64,000 nucleotides of DNA from assembly GCA_041392845.1 (NCBI GenBank), contig JAWKLG010000026.1, positions 37,681-101,680 on the forward strand, written 5' to 3'. How positions within the stretch are numbered: the first letter of the stretch is position 1; every line of letters starts with the position of its first letter. The position numbers and the translations under genes were made by a program. The DNA comes from JAGQWW01 sp041392845 (GTDB lineage: Bacteria > Bacteroidota > Bacteroidia > Chitinophagales > Saprospiraceae). The notes under the pieces are model-generated. The model searched no databases and had not been told where the DNA came from. It saw only the letters and a list, made by a program, of their open reading frames with translations. Positions 28,199 through 36,937 of this stretch are shown here, piece by piece.

Positions 28199-29866
28199 TT
28201 AAATGGTTGCAAGGTATTCATGGGTAAATTTGATGGCCATGGCACCTTCTCCTACTGCCGAAGCAACGCGGTTCATAGCGCCGGATCGCACATCACCCGC
28301 TGCGAAAATTCCCGGCTGACAGGTTTCCAATAAAAATGGCTCTCTTTCAAGTTTCCAAATCCTGGAAAAATTCTCATGTTGAACCAAATCACGACCCGTC
28401 AGCAAAAATCCTTTTTCATCTTTCAAAAGATTGTCCGGTAACCATTCCGTAGCCGGCTTGGCACCAATAAAAATGAATAGCACATCAGCTTTATTGATAG
28501 CGACCTCTTCGGTATCCAGATTTTTGATATGCAATTCTTCCAGGTGCTCCCCGCCACAAACCTTAACGATTTCACTTCTTCCTTTCACTTCAATATTATC
28601 TATCTCATTGATTTGATCAATCAGGTAAGAAGACATGGTCGCAGTCAAATCCGGTTTTCGAATTAAAATGGTAACTTTTTTGGCAAATTGGGACAAATAA
28701 ACTGCTCCCTGACCCGCTGAATTTCCTCCCCCTACGATGTACACTTCCTTTTCCTTACAGGTTGCAGCCTCTGTAATGGCTGCACCATAATAAACTCCGG
28801 CACCGGTAAACCTTTCTGCTCCTTCTGCCGGAAGTTTTCTGTAATCTACTCCGGTAGCAATGATCAGGCTTTTGGTTAGAACAGTAGCGCCGCCTTTCAG
28901 CGTCAAAATTTTATAATTGCCATCTACTTTTATATCCAGGACTTCCTGTGGAGATAAAAACTCAATTCCAAATCTGGTTGCCTGACTCACAGCCCGCCTG
29001 GTCAATTCCGATCCACTCAATCCTTTGGGGAAACCCAGGTAATTTTCAATCCTTGAACTGGTTCCTGCCTGGCCTCCTGGTGCTCTTTTTTCAATCATCA
29101 GCGATTTCAGACCTTCTGAACCACCATAAACTCCAGCGGCAAGTCCCGCAGGTCCGGCACCTATGATTACCACATCATACATTTCAGACTTGGCTGTAGT
29201 TTGAAGTCCAATTTTATTGGCGAGTTCCTGTACATCCGGATTTGCCAACCAGGTTCCATCTTCTAATACTACAGCTGGTAAGTCCTTTGATTCTATGCCA
29301 TGCAAATCAAGTAATTCCTTGGCAATAGGGTCTGATTGGACATCTGCCCAGAGGTATGGAATCAAATTTCCGGCAAGGAAATCCTTTAGTGCATGTGATT
29401 TTGGAGAATAAGGATATCCCAGAACCTTTATACCCTGAAAAGGCGGCTTAAAACTACTCAGCCACTCATCCAACAAATCGTTCATCACCGGATACAATCG
29501 TTCAACAGGAGGATCCCAGGGTTTCATCAGATAATAATCCAATTGAACATCGTTGATGGCTTTGATGGCTGCTTCAGTATCAGAATAGGCAGTCAACAAA
29601 ACCCGCTTTGCTTCCGGATAGAAAACTTTTGCCTTTTCTAGAAAATCGACACCCAACATTTCAGGCATACGCTGATCAGAAAGGAACAAAGCAATTTCCT
29701 CACCTTGTTTTTTCAAGGTTTCTACTGATTCCAGTGCTTCATGGGCTGAAGTGGTGCTGATGATCCGATATTCTGTTTTGTATTGGTTTCTCAGGTCAGA
29801 TTTGATAGACCTTAAAACCTGGGGGTCATCATCTACTGAAAGAATTATGGGTTTCTTTTCGGCCAT
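28199..29866 (-). CDS. Receiver domain fused to thioredoxin-like and thioredoxin-reductase-like domains
   Basis: 555 residues in three parts. A response-regulator receiver domain spans 1-125 (SVDDD near the N-terminus, LFLSDQRMPE with the phospho-acceptor Asp, and LMKPWD). A glutaredoxin-like domain spans about 145-225. An FAD/NAD(P)H reductase domain spans about 230-555 (VVIIGAGPAGLAAGVY, YIVGGGNSAGQGA, GIFAAGDVRSGAMNR). The position of the reductase CxxC reads GVYYGAAI, and the glutaredoxin site reads YPYSPKSH, so both redox-active cysteine pairs are missing. It follows the histidine kinase by eight bases and is its likely phosphorylation partner. This looks like a signal-controlled NADPH oxidoreductase rather than a true thioredoxin reductase. 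Confidence 0.85.
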   Translation of the reverse strand: MAEKKPIILSVDDDPQVLRSIKSDLRNQYKTEYRIISTTSAHEALESVETLKKQGEEIALFLSDQRMPEMLGVDFLEKAKVFYPEAKRVLLTAYSDTEAAIKAINDVQLDYYLMKPWDPPVERLYPVMNDLLDEWLSSFKPPFQGIKVLGYPYSPKSHALKDFLAGNLIPYLWADVQSDPIAKELLDLHGIESKDLPAVVLEDGTWLANPDVQELANKIGLQTTAKSEMYDVVIIGAGPAGLAAGVYGGSEGLKSLMIEKRAPGGQAGTSSRIENYLGFPKGLSGSELTRRAVSQATRFGIEFLSPQEVLDIKVDGNYKILTLKGGATVLTKSLIIATGVDYRKLPAEGAERFTGAGVYYGAAITEAATCKEKEVYIVGGGNSAGQGAVYLSQFAKKVTILIRKPDLTATMSSYLIDQINEIDNIEVKGRSEIVKVCGGEHLEELHIKNLDTEEVAINKADVLFIFIGAKPATEWLPDNLLKDEKGFLLTGRDLVQHENFSRIWKLEREPFLLETCQPGIFAAGDVRSGAMNRVASAVGEGAMAIKFTHEYLATI

Positions 29867-29874
29867 ATAAGGTG

Positions 29875-31287
29875 TTAAGTTTTTGCGATGGGGAGACAGA
29901 TTTTAAATGTTGTTTTTCCCGGTTCGGAATTGAGCTCAATCCTTCCCTTGTGATGGTCGACCATCCTTCTTACCAGGTCAAGTCCCATACCGGTTCCTTT
30001 TCCTACTTCTTTAGTTGTAAAGAATGGATCGAAAATCTGATTTTTGATTTCCTCAGGTATTCCTGAACCATTGTCTGAAATTTCAACCACTGCAAAATCT
30101 CGTTCTCGATAGGTTTTTAAACCAAGGATTCCGCCTTCTTCCATGGCATCAATGGCATTGTCAATCAAATTGGTCCAAATCTGATTCAGCTCTCCGGGAT
30201 AAGCCATTACTTCGGGCAAATCATAATCCATTTCTTTTTCAATGGAAATATGTTTGGCCTTTAGTCTGTGTTTTAAAATCATGATGGTGCTCTTCAACCC
30301 TTCAAAAAGATTGATTTTTTGAGCATCCCGGGATTGATCCATATGGGTGTATGACTTTATGGAGCCAATCAATCCTGAAATTCTTCCGGAAGCTTCACGG
30401 ATTTCTCCAATCAACCTTTCCAGGCTAAGCGTACTTTCCAACCACCAAAGAATGGAAGGTAAAGCTTCACTTCTAACGGTGGTTTCTATTTTATCAAGCT
30501 CATCTTCATTGATATCAAAATCAACAAATGTCTCTGCAATTTCTTCCGCATTGTCAATGTCTCTATCTTCCAACCAGTCCACTAAATCATCCTTTTGAGA
30601 CTCACGCTCCAGCAATGATTTTCCATCCGGATCGTAATTGGTTATTTTTTTAAAAAGAATGGCATTCACCTCATCCGTTTCAGCCGGAGTTACCTGCATG
30701 GTCATTATGGCCTTAAATTTTTCCGGAGTTTGATGGACTTTTTGATACAGTTCTTCAGCATTTCTTACAATGGAAGAAGCAGGATTATTCAACTCATGGG
30801 CCAGTCCGGCAGATAATTTACCCAAAGACATGAGTTTTTCATCCCGTAAACGGATGTGAGCAAACTCACGGATTCGGTTGGACATTACACCAACAAGGAT
30901 CTGGGTTAGTCCAAAATGTTCGTTGACCATTTCCAGAAAATAATCCTTGTGTAATTCCAAGGTATAAGTTGGACGGGTAATGACTCCAAAAGCTGCTGCT
31001 TCTTTCATTCTTGAAAAAGGCAATAGTCCGGTTATGTACTCCGTACCCCAGGCACCAATTTCTCTCAATTCATTTCCTTGAGGAAATCTAATGACCATAT
31101 CGCCATCCATGATGACAATCATTTTGTGGGCCGGACTTTTGGGATAAAAAAGATTCTCTCCAGGTTGGTAGAGAATATAATCAGACTTATCAACCAACCA
31201 TTCAAGGGCCGGTTTTTCAGCTTCTTTAAAATTTTCAAAAGTAGCAAGTCGATCAACCAGATCGGCAGTTTTAGGTACTTCCTGCAT
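29875..31287 (-). CDS. Cyclic-nucleotide-binding-domain histidine kinase
   Basis: 470-residue soluble kinase. An N-terminal cNMP-binding-like domain (about 1-145, with MIVIMDGDMVIRFPQGNE) is followed by a HisKA domain with acceptor His in LSAGLAHELNNPASSIVRNA. A long acidic insert follows (about 200-290), then an HATPase domain with WTNLIDNAIDAMEEGG, DNGSGIPEE and GKGTGMGLDLV. It is the first gene of a pair with the receiver/reductase fusion. Such pairs link an intracellular ligand or redox state to a phosphorelay. Lack of membrane helices implies a cytoplasmic signal. Confidence 0.85.
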   Translation of the reverse strand: MQEVPKTADLVDRLATFENFKEAEKPALEWLVDKSDYILYQPGENLFYPKSPAHKMIVIMDGDMVIRFPQGNELREIGAWGTEYITGLLPFSRMKEAAAFGVITRPTYTLELHKDYFLEMVNEHFGLTQILVGVMSNRIREFAHIRLRDEKLMSLGKLSAGLAHELNNPASSIVRNAEELYQKVHQTPEKFKAIMTMQVTPAETDEVNAILFKKITNYDPDGKSLLERESQKDDLVDWLEDRDIDNAEEIAETFVDFDINEDELDKIETTVRSEALPSILWWLESTLSLERLIGEIREASGRISGLIGSIKSYTHMDQSRDAQKINLFEGLKSTIMILKHRLKAKHISIEKEMDYDLPEVMAYPGELNQIWTNLIDNAIDAMEEGGILGLKTYRERDFAVVEISDNGSGIPEEIKNQIFDPFFTTKEVGKGTGMGLDLVRRMVDHHKGRIELNSEPGKTTFKICLPIAKT

Positions 31288-31614
31288 AAGGAAATCTATA
31301 AGGTATAATGGTGATGGTTGAAAATAGGGAATTTTCCCATTTTCTTAGACTAGATTAACAGTTTGCTTTTAGAAATAGTTGATCAAGGAACGAAAACCTT
31401 AAACCCATCCTCAATAAGTCAGTAATGAAAAGTCAAGGTCTAAGGCGGGTCTCTCGGAGAGGACCCGCCGACTCCAGCAGAGTGAATAACTTTAAAAAGG
31501 TAATTGTATGAAATTCAAATACTTTTGTATTAAAATTCCTGATATTTTTGGTTCACGCGACGTCCGCAACTCAGATATTTTAATGGATTTTAATGTAACC
31601 TAATTACATTGGAC
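31288..31614. other. Intergenic stretch with one GC-rich hairpin
   Basis: No gene seen. The only structure is the hairpin at 31444-31469. The rest is AT-rich and should hold the promoter of the kinase/reductase pair next to 31287. Confidence 0.5.
31444..31469. repeat. GC-rich hairpin repeat followed by CCAGCAGA
   Basis: GGCGGGTCTCTC faces GAGAGGACCCGCC, an almost perfect palindrome with one extra G. Downstream is CTCCAGCAGAGTGAAT. A related hairpin at 34239-34255 is followed by TTCCAGCAGAATGGAT, so these are two copies of one repeat family. Confidence 0.6.
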
Positions 31615-31890
31615 TTAAACCTGCGGTTTGTAATACAGCTCGTCAATATAACACCAAAGCCAATGTTCTCCCGGTTCTGAAGATTGAATAACTGGATGGT
31701 TCGTTTCTTGAAAATGCTTTCTGGCATGACGGTTAACGGAGGAGTCGCAACATAAGGTAACACCACAGGATTGACAAGTTCGCAAATGAACCCAATCGTC
31801 TCCGGTTTTGACACATTCTTCACAAACCATGGCTTTGGGTTCTTTAAAATTTTCAACTGCATCGATGTGTTGACAAGATTTCATTTTCAT
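31615..31890 (-). CDS. UBP-type zinc finger protein
   Basis: 91 residues from the ATG at 31890, two bases from the egtD stop. A longer upstream frame overlaps egtD and is not needed. The sequence carries the ZnF-UBP ligand pattern: CQH near the N-terminus, CEEC, CQSC, a CC pair, HARKH and a final NHP. WLWCYIDELYY follows. In eukaryotes this fold binds the C-terminal diglycine of ubiquitin; bacterial stand-alone copies are of unknown function. The tight spacing after egtB and egtD suggests cotranscription with ergothioneine synthesis. Confidence 0.8.
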   Translation of the reverse strand: MKMKSCQHIDAVENFKEPKAMVCEECVKTGDDWVHLRTCQSCGVTLCCDSSVNRHARKHFQETNHPVIQSSEPGEHWLWCYIDELYYKPQV

Positions 31891-31891
31891 G

Positions 31892-32863
31892 TTAAACGGC
31901 TTTCCAAATGGCGTCAGCAAAATATTGATTATCGTCTTCGAGAAGTGTAATCTGGTCAAATCCGGACTCCTTTGCCAACCACTCCATGGCTTCAGGATCA
32001 TATTTTTTTGACAATTCCATATCAATAGCCTCCCAGGCTTTGAAATGGACATTTATATCCAAAAATCCAATATGAACGGTATGATCCTTTTTACTGACAA
32101 GGTAACTTTTGGTATCTCCCGTTAGTGGATTGTAAGTAGGGTAGTGGAGGAAGTTTTCTTTATCAAAATTTGCATTCAATTCCCTGTTGATCCGTTCCAG
32201 TAAATTTAAATTGAAATCTCTTGTCACACCGCTTGAATCGTTGTAGGCAGCTAGAATCGTTGCAGGATCTTTTTTCTTATCAAAACCTATCAAAAGATGA
32301 TCGCCCGGATTTAGTTTATCTCTTAATTGGGATAAAAACTGAACTGCCCTGGCTGTAGTCATATTTCCTATATTGGATCCCAGGAACAAAACGAGTTTTT
32401 TATTATCCGAAAGTTGGTCGATCTTTTTCAAAGCGGTGAAATATTCGCCTTCCACCGGTTCTACACAAAGCTCAGGCCATGAATGGTTCAATTCTCTGGC
32501 CAGTGCATCCAAAACACTTCCAGAAATATCAATGGGCATGTATTGGAAATCTGCCTTTTTTTGCAAAAAATGACGCAAAAGAATTTTGGTTTTTAAACCA
32601 TCACCCGCACCCAACTCAATCAAATCAAAAGAAGCACCGTCCATGAAATTCAGGATAATTTCTTTATGATTTTGTAATATTTGGAATTCACAACGGGTAA
32701 GATAATATTCAGGTAGTTCCATGATTTGTTGGAAGAGTTTGTCCCCTTTTGCATCATAAAAATACCTTGACGGTAAATATTTTGGAGTAGCAGAAAGACC
32801 TTCTTTTACATCCTTGGCAAAGGACTTCAAAAAGGTATCTACATTTTCTTCAATTAAGGCCAT
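31892..32863 (-). CDS. egtD: L-histidine N(alpha)-methyltransferase EgtD
   Basis: 323 residues of the Methyltransf_33 family. The SAM-binding motif FDLIELGAGDGLKTKILL lies near 79-96, preceded by the family segment LPEYYLTRCEFQIL. VLFLGSNIGNM and LLIGFDKKKDP also match EgtD. It trimethylates histidine to hercynine, the first step of ergothioneine synthesis. It follows egtB by 22 bases and precedes a UBP zinc finger gene. EgtA and EgtC were not seen, so the sulfur donor is probably cysteine or gamma-glutamylcysteine from elsewhere. Confidence 0.93.
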   Translation of the reverse strand: MALIEENVDTFLKSFAKDVKEGLSATPKYLPSRYFYDAKGDKLFQQIMELPEYYLTRCEFQILQNHKEIILNFMDGASFDLIELGAGDGLKTKILLRHFLQKKADFQYMPIDISGSVLDALARELNHSWPELCVEPVEGEYFTALKKIDQLSDNKKLVLFLGSNIGNMTTARAVQFLSQLRDKLNPGDHLLIGFDKKKDPATILAAYNDSSGVTRDFNLNLLERINRELNANFDKENFLHYPTYNPLTGDTKSYLVSKKDHTVHIGFLDINVHFKAWEAIDMELSKKYDPEAMEWLAKESGFDQITLLEDDNQYFADAIWKAV

Positions 32864-32885
32864 TATTCGGTTAAATTTTTGGTGA

Positions 32886-34145
32886 TTAGAGGTATTTAGC
32901 CAAGCGGAATCCGGTAAATTGCCACCTTTTATCAGGATGGAAAAAATTACGATAGGTATTTCGAATATGTGACTCCGGAGTGGCTACCGAACCTCCCCGC
33001 AACACCATTTGATTGATCATGAACTTACCATTGTATTCTCCCAAAGCTCCTTTAAACCTTGGATACTTTGGATAAGGAAGGTACGCACTGGAAGTCCATT
33101 CCCAGGTATTGCCCCAAAATTGATTACCGGATGTTTGTACCGGGTGTAAAAATCCGGATTCCAACAATTTTGTATCCGAATTGGGTACAGGTTCAGTTAA
33201 TTTACAGGCTACTTCCCATTCAAATTCAGTTGGCAACCTCATGCCTTTCCAATTGGCAAAAGCATCTGCTTCAAAATAAGAGATATGGGTTACAGGTAGG
33301 TTAGGATCTACTTTTTGAAATCCATGTAAAGTATAATGCCACCATTCTCCGTCTTTTTTAAACCAATAAAGTGGTGCTTTTTCGTCCAGCGATTTAACCC
33401 ATTCCCAACCTTCAGATAACCAAAATTCAAAATTTTCATATCCGCCGGCTTCCATGAATTCCAAATATTCACCATTGGTAACCAGGTGATTGGAGACTGC
33501 AAAAGATTCCAAATGAACTTTGTGAGCAGACATTTCATTGTCCCAGCAAAACCCGTCACCAATATATCCGATGTCGTAAACACCCTCTTCAAAACTAAGC
33601 CATTCTTCTTCCGGCTTATGCTGTTCGGGTAATTCAATTTGATGGTAAGCAGGGAATAAGGGGTTGTTTCCAAGTATGTATTTTATGTCTGTAACCAATA
33701 ATTCCTGGTGCTGTTGCTCGTGCTGTAAGCCTACTTCCATGATCAATTCAAAATCCTTAATTTCGATTGAGCCTTCCTCTACAGCATCTATCAGGTTCTC
33801 CATGTGCTCATTCACATATTTCCTGTAAGATTTTATGGATTCAGCAGTAGGTCTGGTCATGTTCCCACGTTGGCTCCTCAACACCCTTGGGCCCTGACTT
33901 TCATAATAGCTATTGAAGAAATAATTGAAAGAAGGGTCAAAAAGTATATATTCTTTAAGATTTGGAACCAAAAGGAAATTTTCAAAAAACCAGGTGGTAT
34001 GCCCCAGATGCCATTTAGGAGGACTTACATCCATCGAAGGTTGAACTACCATGTCCTCCGCTTCGAGAGGATTGCACAATTGCTCAGTGAGCGATCTCAC
34101 TTCATGAAATCTGGTTTTCAGGGTAGATAAGGTAGGTAACAACAT
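32886..34145 (-). CDS. egtB: Ergothioneine sulfoxide synthase EgtB
   Basis: 419 residues with an N-terminal DinB-like helical domain and a C-terminal formylglycine-generating-enzyme-like domain (about 190-415). The iron ligands are visible as HLGHTTWFF (about 46-54) and the HEQQHQELL motif near 140. The C-terminal domain contains WGNTWEWTSSAYLPYP and VLRGGSVATP. EgtB joins hercynine to a thiol with oxygen, giving the sulfoxide. First gene of the egtB-egtD-zinc finger cluster. The window also has a PLP enzyme with an EgtE-like motif at 25508. Confidence 0.93.
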   Translation of the reverse strand: MLLPTLSTLKTRFHEVRSLTEQLCNPLEAEDMVVQPSMDVSPPKWHLGHTTWFFENFLLVPNLKEYILFDPSFNYFFNSYYESQGPRVLRSQRGNMTRPTAESIKSYRKYVNEHMENLIDAVEEGSIEIKDFELIMEVGLQHEQQHQELLVTDIKYILGNNPLFPAYHQIELPEQHKPEEEWLSFEEGVYDIGYIGDGFCWDNEMSAHKVHLESFAVSNHLVTNGEYLEFMEAGGYENFEFWLSEGWEWVKSLDEKAPLYWFKKDGEWWHYTLHGFQKVDPNLPVTHISYFEADAFANWKGMRLPTEFEWEVACKLTEPVPNSDTKLLESGFLHPVQTSGNQFWGNTWEWTSSAYLPYPKYPRFKGALGEYNGKFMINQMVLRGGSVATPESHIRNTYRNFFHPDKRWQFTGFRLAKYL

Positions 34146-34197
34146 GGTAAATTTTGTTATAAATATAGGACACTTTGTAGGATAAAAAGTTCATGAT

Positions 34198-34228
34198 GGC
34201 TGTTAGCTGTTAGCTGTTGGCCGTTGGC
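34198..34228. repeat. Heptad array, GTTAGCT/GTTGGCC family, left arm
   Basis: Units CTGTTAG, CTGTTAG, CTGTTGG and CCGTTGG run at 7-bp spacing. Its inverted counterpart lies at 34356-34386. Confidence 0.7.
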
Positions 34229-34238
34229 ATTTTGTAGT

Positions 34239-34255
34239 GGCGGGCCGCGCCCGCC
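34239..34255. repeat. GC hairpin repeat, second copy
   Basis: GGCGGGC, loop CGC, GCCCGCC, followed by TTCCAGCAGAATGGAT. Related to the hairpin at 31444-31469 by both its stem and its downstream tail. Confidence 0.6.
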
Positions 34256-34355
34256 TTCCAGCAGAATGGATCTTTCAAATGACGAGTTAAGAGTGACGAA
34301 TGAGGAATAGAAAATGTCGTATCTAGTCCAATATCCAGCTACTCATTCGAAAAAA

Positions 34356-34386
34356 GCCAATGGCCAACAGCTAAAAGCCAACAGCC
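34356..34386. repeat. Heptad array, GTTGGCC family, right arm (inverted)
   Basis: GCCAATG, GCCAACA, GCTAAAA and GCCAACA units at 7-bp spacing, in the opposite orientation to the array at 34198. Confidence 0.7.
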
Positions 34387-34460
34387 GACCTAAACTTCTT
34401 ACGAAATTAAATGTTACTACATTAAATACATTTACATTAAATTATTTAAACGAGAAAAAC

Positions 34461-35174
34461 ATGAAAACCTTATTGCATAAAGCAGAAACCAGAGGTCACG
34501 CCAATCATGGTTGGTTGGATTCACACCATACTTTCAGTTTCGCTTCTTATTACAATCCGGATCGCATGCATTTCGGTGCATTGAGGGTTTTGAATGATGA
34601 TATTGTCAACGGAGGAATGGGTTTTGCAACCCATCCGCATGACAACATGGAAATCATTTCCATTCCACTGGAAGGTGAATTGGAACATACCGATAGCATG
34701 GGGAATAAACATATCATCAAAGAAAATGACGTCCAGGTAATGTCTGCCGGAACCGGAATTTACCATTCCGAAAAAAATAAAAATCACGGAGAAGAAGTCC
34801 GTTTTTTACAGATTTGGGTTTTTCCAAATAAAAGGGATGTTGAACCTAGATATGGACAAGTGAGCATTGACTTTGACAAACATAAAAATGAACTGGTGCA
34901 GGTTGTTTCACCCAATCCGGACGATGCTGGTGCCTGGATTCATCAGGACGCCTGGTTCCATATCGGACATTTGGAAGAAGGAACCAAGCTTGATTACACC
35001 TTTAAAAAAGAAGGCAACGGATTATATGCTTTTCTTTTGGAAGGAAATGTAAACATCAACAACCAGGAACTCCATCGTCGTGACGGACTTGGAATTTGGG
35101 AAACGGACAAAGCTCAAATCAAAGCTGAGTCCGATTCAAAAATTCTATTAATGGAAGTTCCGATGACTTTTTAA
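34461..35174 (+). CDS. Pirin-family cupin protein
   Basis: 237 residues from the ATG at 34461. An in-frame upstream start exists but its 49 residues are encoded by repeat-array sequence, so it is rejected. The pirin signature is clear: RGHANHGWLDSHHTFSFASY, then FGALRVLNDD and GFATHPHDNMEIISIPLEG, which supply the metal-binding histidines and glutamate. Pirins are iron-binding cupins, some with quercetinase activity and others regulators. No operon partner. Confidence 0.88.
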   Translation: MKTLLHKAETRGHANHGWLDSHHTFSFASYYNPDRMHFGALRVLNDDIVNGGMGFATHPHDNMEIISIPLEGELEHTDSMGNKHIIKENDVQVMSAGTGIYHSEKNKNHGEEVRFLQIWVFPNKRDVEPRYGQVSIDFDKHKNELVQVVSPNPDDAGAWIHQDAWFHIGHLEEGTKLDYTFKKEGNGLYAFLLEGNVNINNQELHRRDGLGIWETDKAQIKAESDSKILLMEVPMTF

Positions 35175-35486
35175 TCAGTCCTGCATGTTTTCCAGAGCTA
35201 AATTAGCAAGCGTTTCCCAATGACGGGATTCTGAGGAAGGCACCATGAACCAGGCACGCATAGGCGGCTTATTTTTGAAGGGGCTCAGGTAGCCCCATTT
35301 TTCTATCCCATAGGTATCAGGAGCAAATTCTTCTCCCAATTTAAACCCCATTTGCTCATCATGATAAAATGCAAAGACCTTTCCTTTATATTTTAATCCT
35401 GGAGAGCTCATCATCTTACCTTTTTCTACTTCTGGTTTTTGCTCAAATTCATTGACAATTTTTTCGTAGGCATCTAAAGGGTCCAT
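35175..35486 (-). CDS. YjbR/TfoX-like small protein
   Basis: 103 residues. The segment KMMSSPGLKYKGKVFAFYHD and the later LGEEFAPDTYGIEKWGYLSP resemble the MmcQ/YjbR and TfoX N-terminal fold, whose biochemical role is unknown. There is no signal peptide or membrane segment. It ends back to back with the pirin gene. Family assignment is moderate. Confidence 0.6.
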   Translation of the reverse strand: MDPLDAYEKIVNEFEQKPEVEKGKMMSSPGLKYKGKVFAFYHDEQMGFKLGEEFAPDTYGIEKWGYLSPFKNKPPMRAWFMVPSSESRHWETLANLALENMQD

Positions 35487-35520
35487 CGTTTTTCTATTTT
35501 GATTTTTAAAAATAAAAAGA

Positions 35521-35538
35521 CCGTTACGATTGTAACGG
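35521..35538 (-). terminator. Intrinsic terminator for the sigma factor operon
   Basis: CCGTTAC, loop GATT, GTAACGG; on the minus strand it is followed by a T-rich run (TCTTTTTATTTTT). It lies downstream of the barrel protein gene that ends at 35642. Confidence 0.75.
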
Positions 35539-35641
35539 CCCGGAATAAATAATTCTACCCTTTATTTAATATTTAAATCAGTGTGATTTGTTCATTTATA
35601 CTCCCTATACAAGCCAATTTGTCTAAAGGCTGCGTGGAGAT

Positions 35642-36937
35642 TTATTTTTTTAATAAAAAATTGTAATTGAACTGCAGACCAAAGGAATACAGTTTAATCT
35701 TTCCTATACCTACCCCTTGCAATGGAATTTGCGCATAAGGAGCAATTCGGAAAAATCCATCTTCTGTTTTGACCTGGTAACCCGGAGCTACTTGAAGTAT
35801 TCCCATCCAGTGTTTGGCAACATTGGAAGAGTGCCAGTAAAACAAAAGATCCGGATCTGCTTCTACATAGTAATAATAATAGCGCTCCTTCAACATCAGG
35901 TAACTGGATAAACCAGCCTGTATCTGAAATCCTGAAGCATCGTTTCCTTTGACATAATATCCCAATTGAACAGGAATTTCAAGTATGGAACAATGTCCTT
36001 TAGTATAGGAAGGACTAATTCCCCTTACCCAAAAACCTTCAGGTACATCATAATCTATGTAAGCTGCATTGTAGTTTTTCTTGATATAATTTGCACCGAT
36101 TGAAGCACTAAAATGCTTACCGAATTGGTATTGTAATTCCAGTCCAAATTTCCAATCCAGGTAATCCAAGTGGACATCACCTGCGCCGGAAATTTCAGAA
36201 GCGAAAACTATCCCTGGCAAGAAACGGGAAGGATTTTCAGCTTCCCGCTTCTCAACAATAAGGATACTATCCCGGGGTTCCTCTTCAAATGGTGCATCAG
36301 GTAAAGGGAATCCCCAGGGAAAAGGTGTCAAAGGCAAAGTTGGCAGGGTGCCTGAAATATTGGTTTGGGCAGAATCAAGAGAAGAAATATTTTGTTTGTC
36401 AACCTGATAAGTTGAATTTGATAATTCAGAAGGCAAATCGGGTAAATTGCCTTTTGAAGTGGCTCCATTTGGTATTTTATTGGAATGAATTCCTTCTTTT
36501 TGTCCCTTGGCCAAACCTGTTTCGGATGATTTCTTTATTGGATTTGGATTAGATATCGTGGATTTTTTAGAGGACTTATTAAATTCTTCATCCGCAATTT
36601 CTGCCTCATATTCGGAATTGGCTGGATTTTCCTTGAGGGTAGCATTGATGTTTTCTTCTTGCAGATTCTTTTTGGCCGCATTAGATTTTTCTATTGAAAT
36701 ATTCCCAGCCTGGTTTTCAATTTCCAGATCAGTTTTATTAGTAGCAAAGTAAAATAATCCGGCTATCAAAAGAAGCAATCCGCCCAAACCGAACCACCAC
36801 CATAATCCACGGCGGCGATCCTCCTTGTCCAGGAGTTGCTCCATTTCTTTCCAGGCCTCAGGGTTGTAATCGAAATTATGTCCTTCAGATCCTGATTTGA
36901 AGATGTTGTCGATATTTTTATCAGACAAATCAGACAT
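35642..36937 (-). CDS. Single-pass membrane protein with C-terminal beta-barrel-like domain, sigma-factor linked
   Basis: 431 residues in four parts. An N-terminal cytoplasmic segment (1-44) contains FDYNPEAWKEMEQLLDKED. One membrane helix lies at about 45-65 (WWWFGLGGLLLLIAGLFYF). A long polar linker rich in Asn, Ser and Lys spans about 66-220. The C-terminal PorT/OmpA-like barrel region spans about 230-431 (LELQYQFGKHFSASIGANYI). Its start overlaps the ECF sigma factor stop by eight bases. The layout suggests an anti-sigma or envelope-sensor role, reaching from the inner membrane towards the outer membrane. That role is inferred from position and topology. Confidence 0.65.
   Translation of the reverse strand: MSDLSDKNIDNIFKSGSEGHNFDYNPEAWKEMEQLLDKEDRRRGLWWWFGLGGLLLLIAGLFYFATNKTDLEIENQAGNISIEKSNAAKKNLQEENINATLKENPANSEYEAEIADEEFNKSSKKSTISNPNPIKKSSETGLAKGQKEGIHSNKIPNGATSKGNLPDLPSELSNSTYQVDKQNISSLDSAQTNISGTLPTLPLTPFPWGFPLPDAPFEEEPRDSILIVEKREAENPSRFLPGIVFASEISGAGDVHLDYLDWKFGLELQYQFGKHFSASIGANYIKKNYNAAYIDYDVPEGFWVRGISPSYTKGHCSILEIPVQLGYYVKGNDASGFQIQAGLSSYLMLKERYYYYYVEADPDLLFYWHSSNVAKHWMGILQVAPGYQVKTEDGFFRIAPYAQIPLQGVGIGKIKLYSFGLQFNYNFLLKK

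Larger units (their letters stand above)
34146..34460. other. Intergenic region with heptad arrays and a GC hairpin
   Basis: No gene. Inverted GTTGGCC-type arrays lie at 34198-34228 and 34356-34386, bracketing a GC hairpin (34239-34255) and a further 7-bp-periodic run near 34277-34315 (units like TGACGAG, TGACGAA and TGAGGAA). The last 75 bases before 34461 are AT-rich and probably hold the pirin promoter. Confidence 0.6.

Noticed and set aside
31590..31862. Alternative minus-strand frame over the zinc finger gene
   Set aside because: It lacks the Cys/His ligand pattern and overlaps the well-supported ZnF-UBP frame.
34314..34460. N-terminal extension of the pirin gene
   Set aside because: The 49 extra residues are encoded by heptad array and AT-rich spacer. 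The conserved pirin N-terminus begins at 34461.
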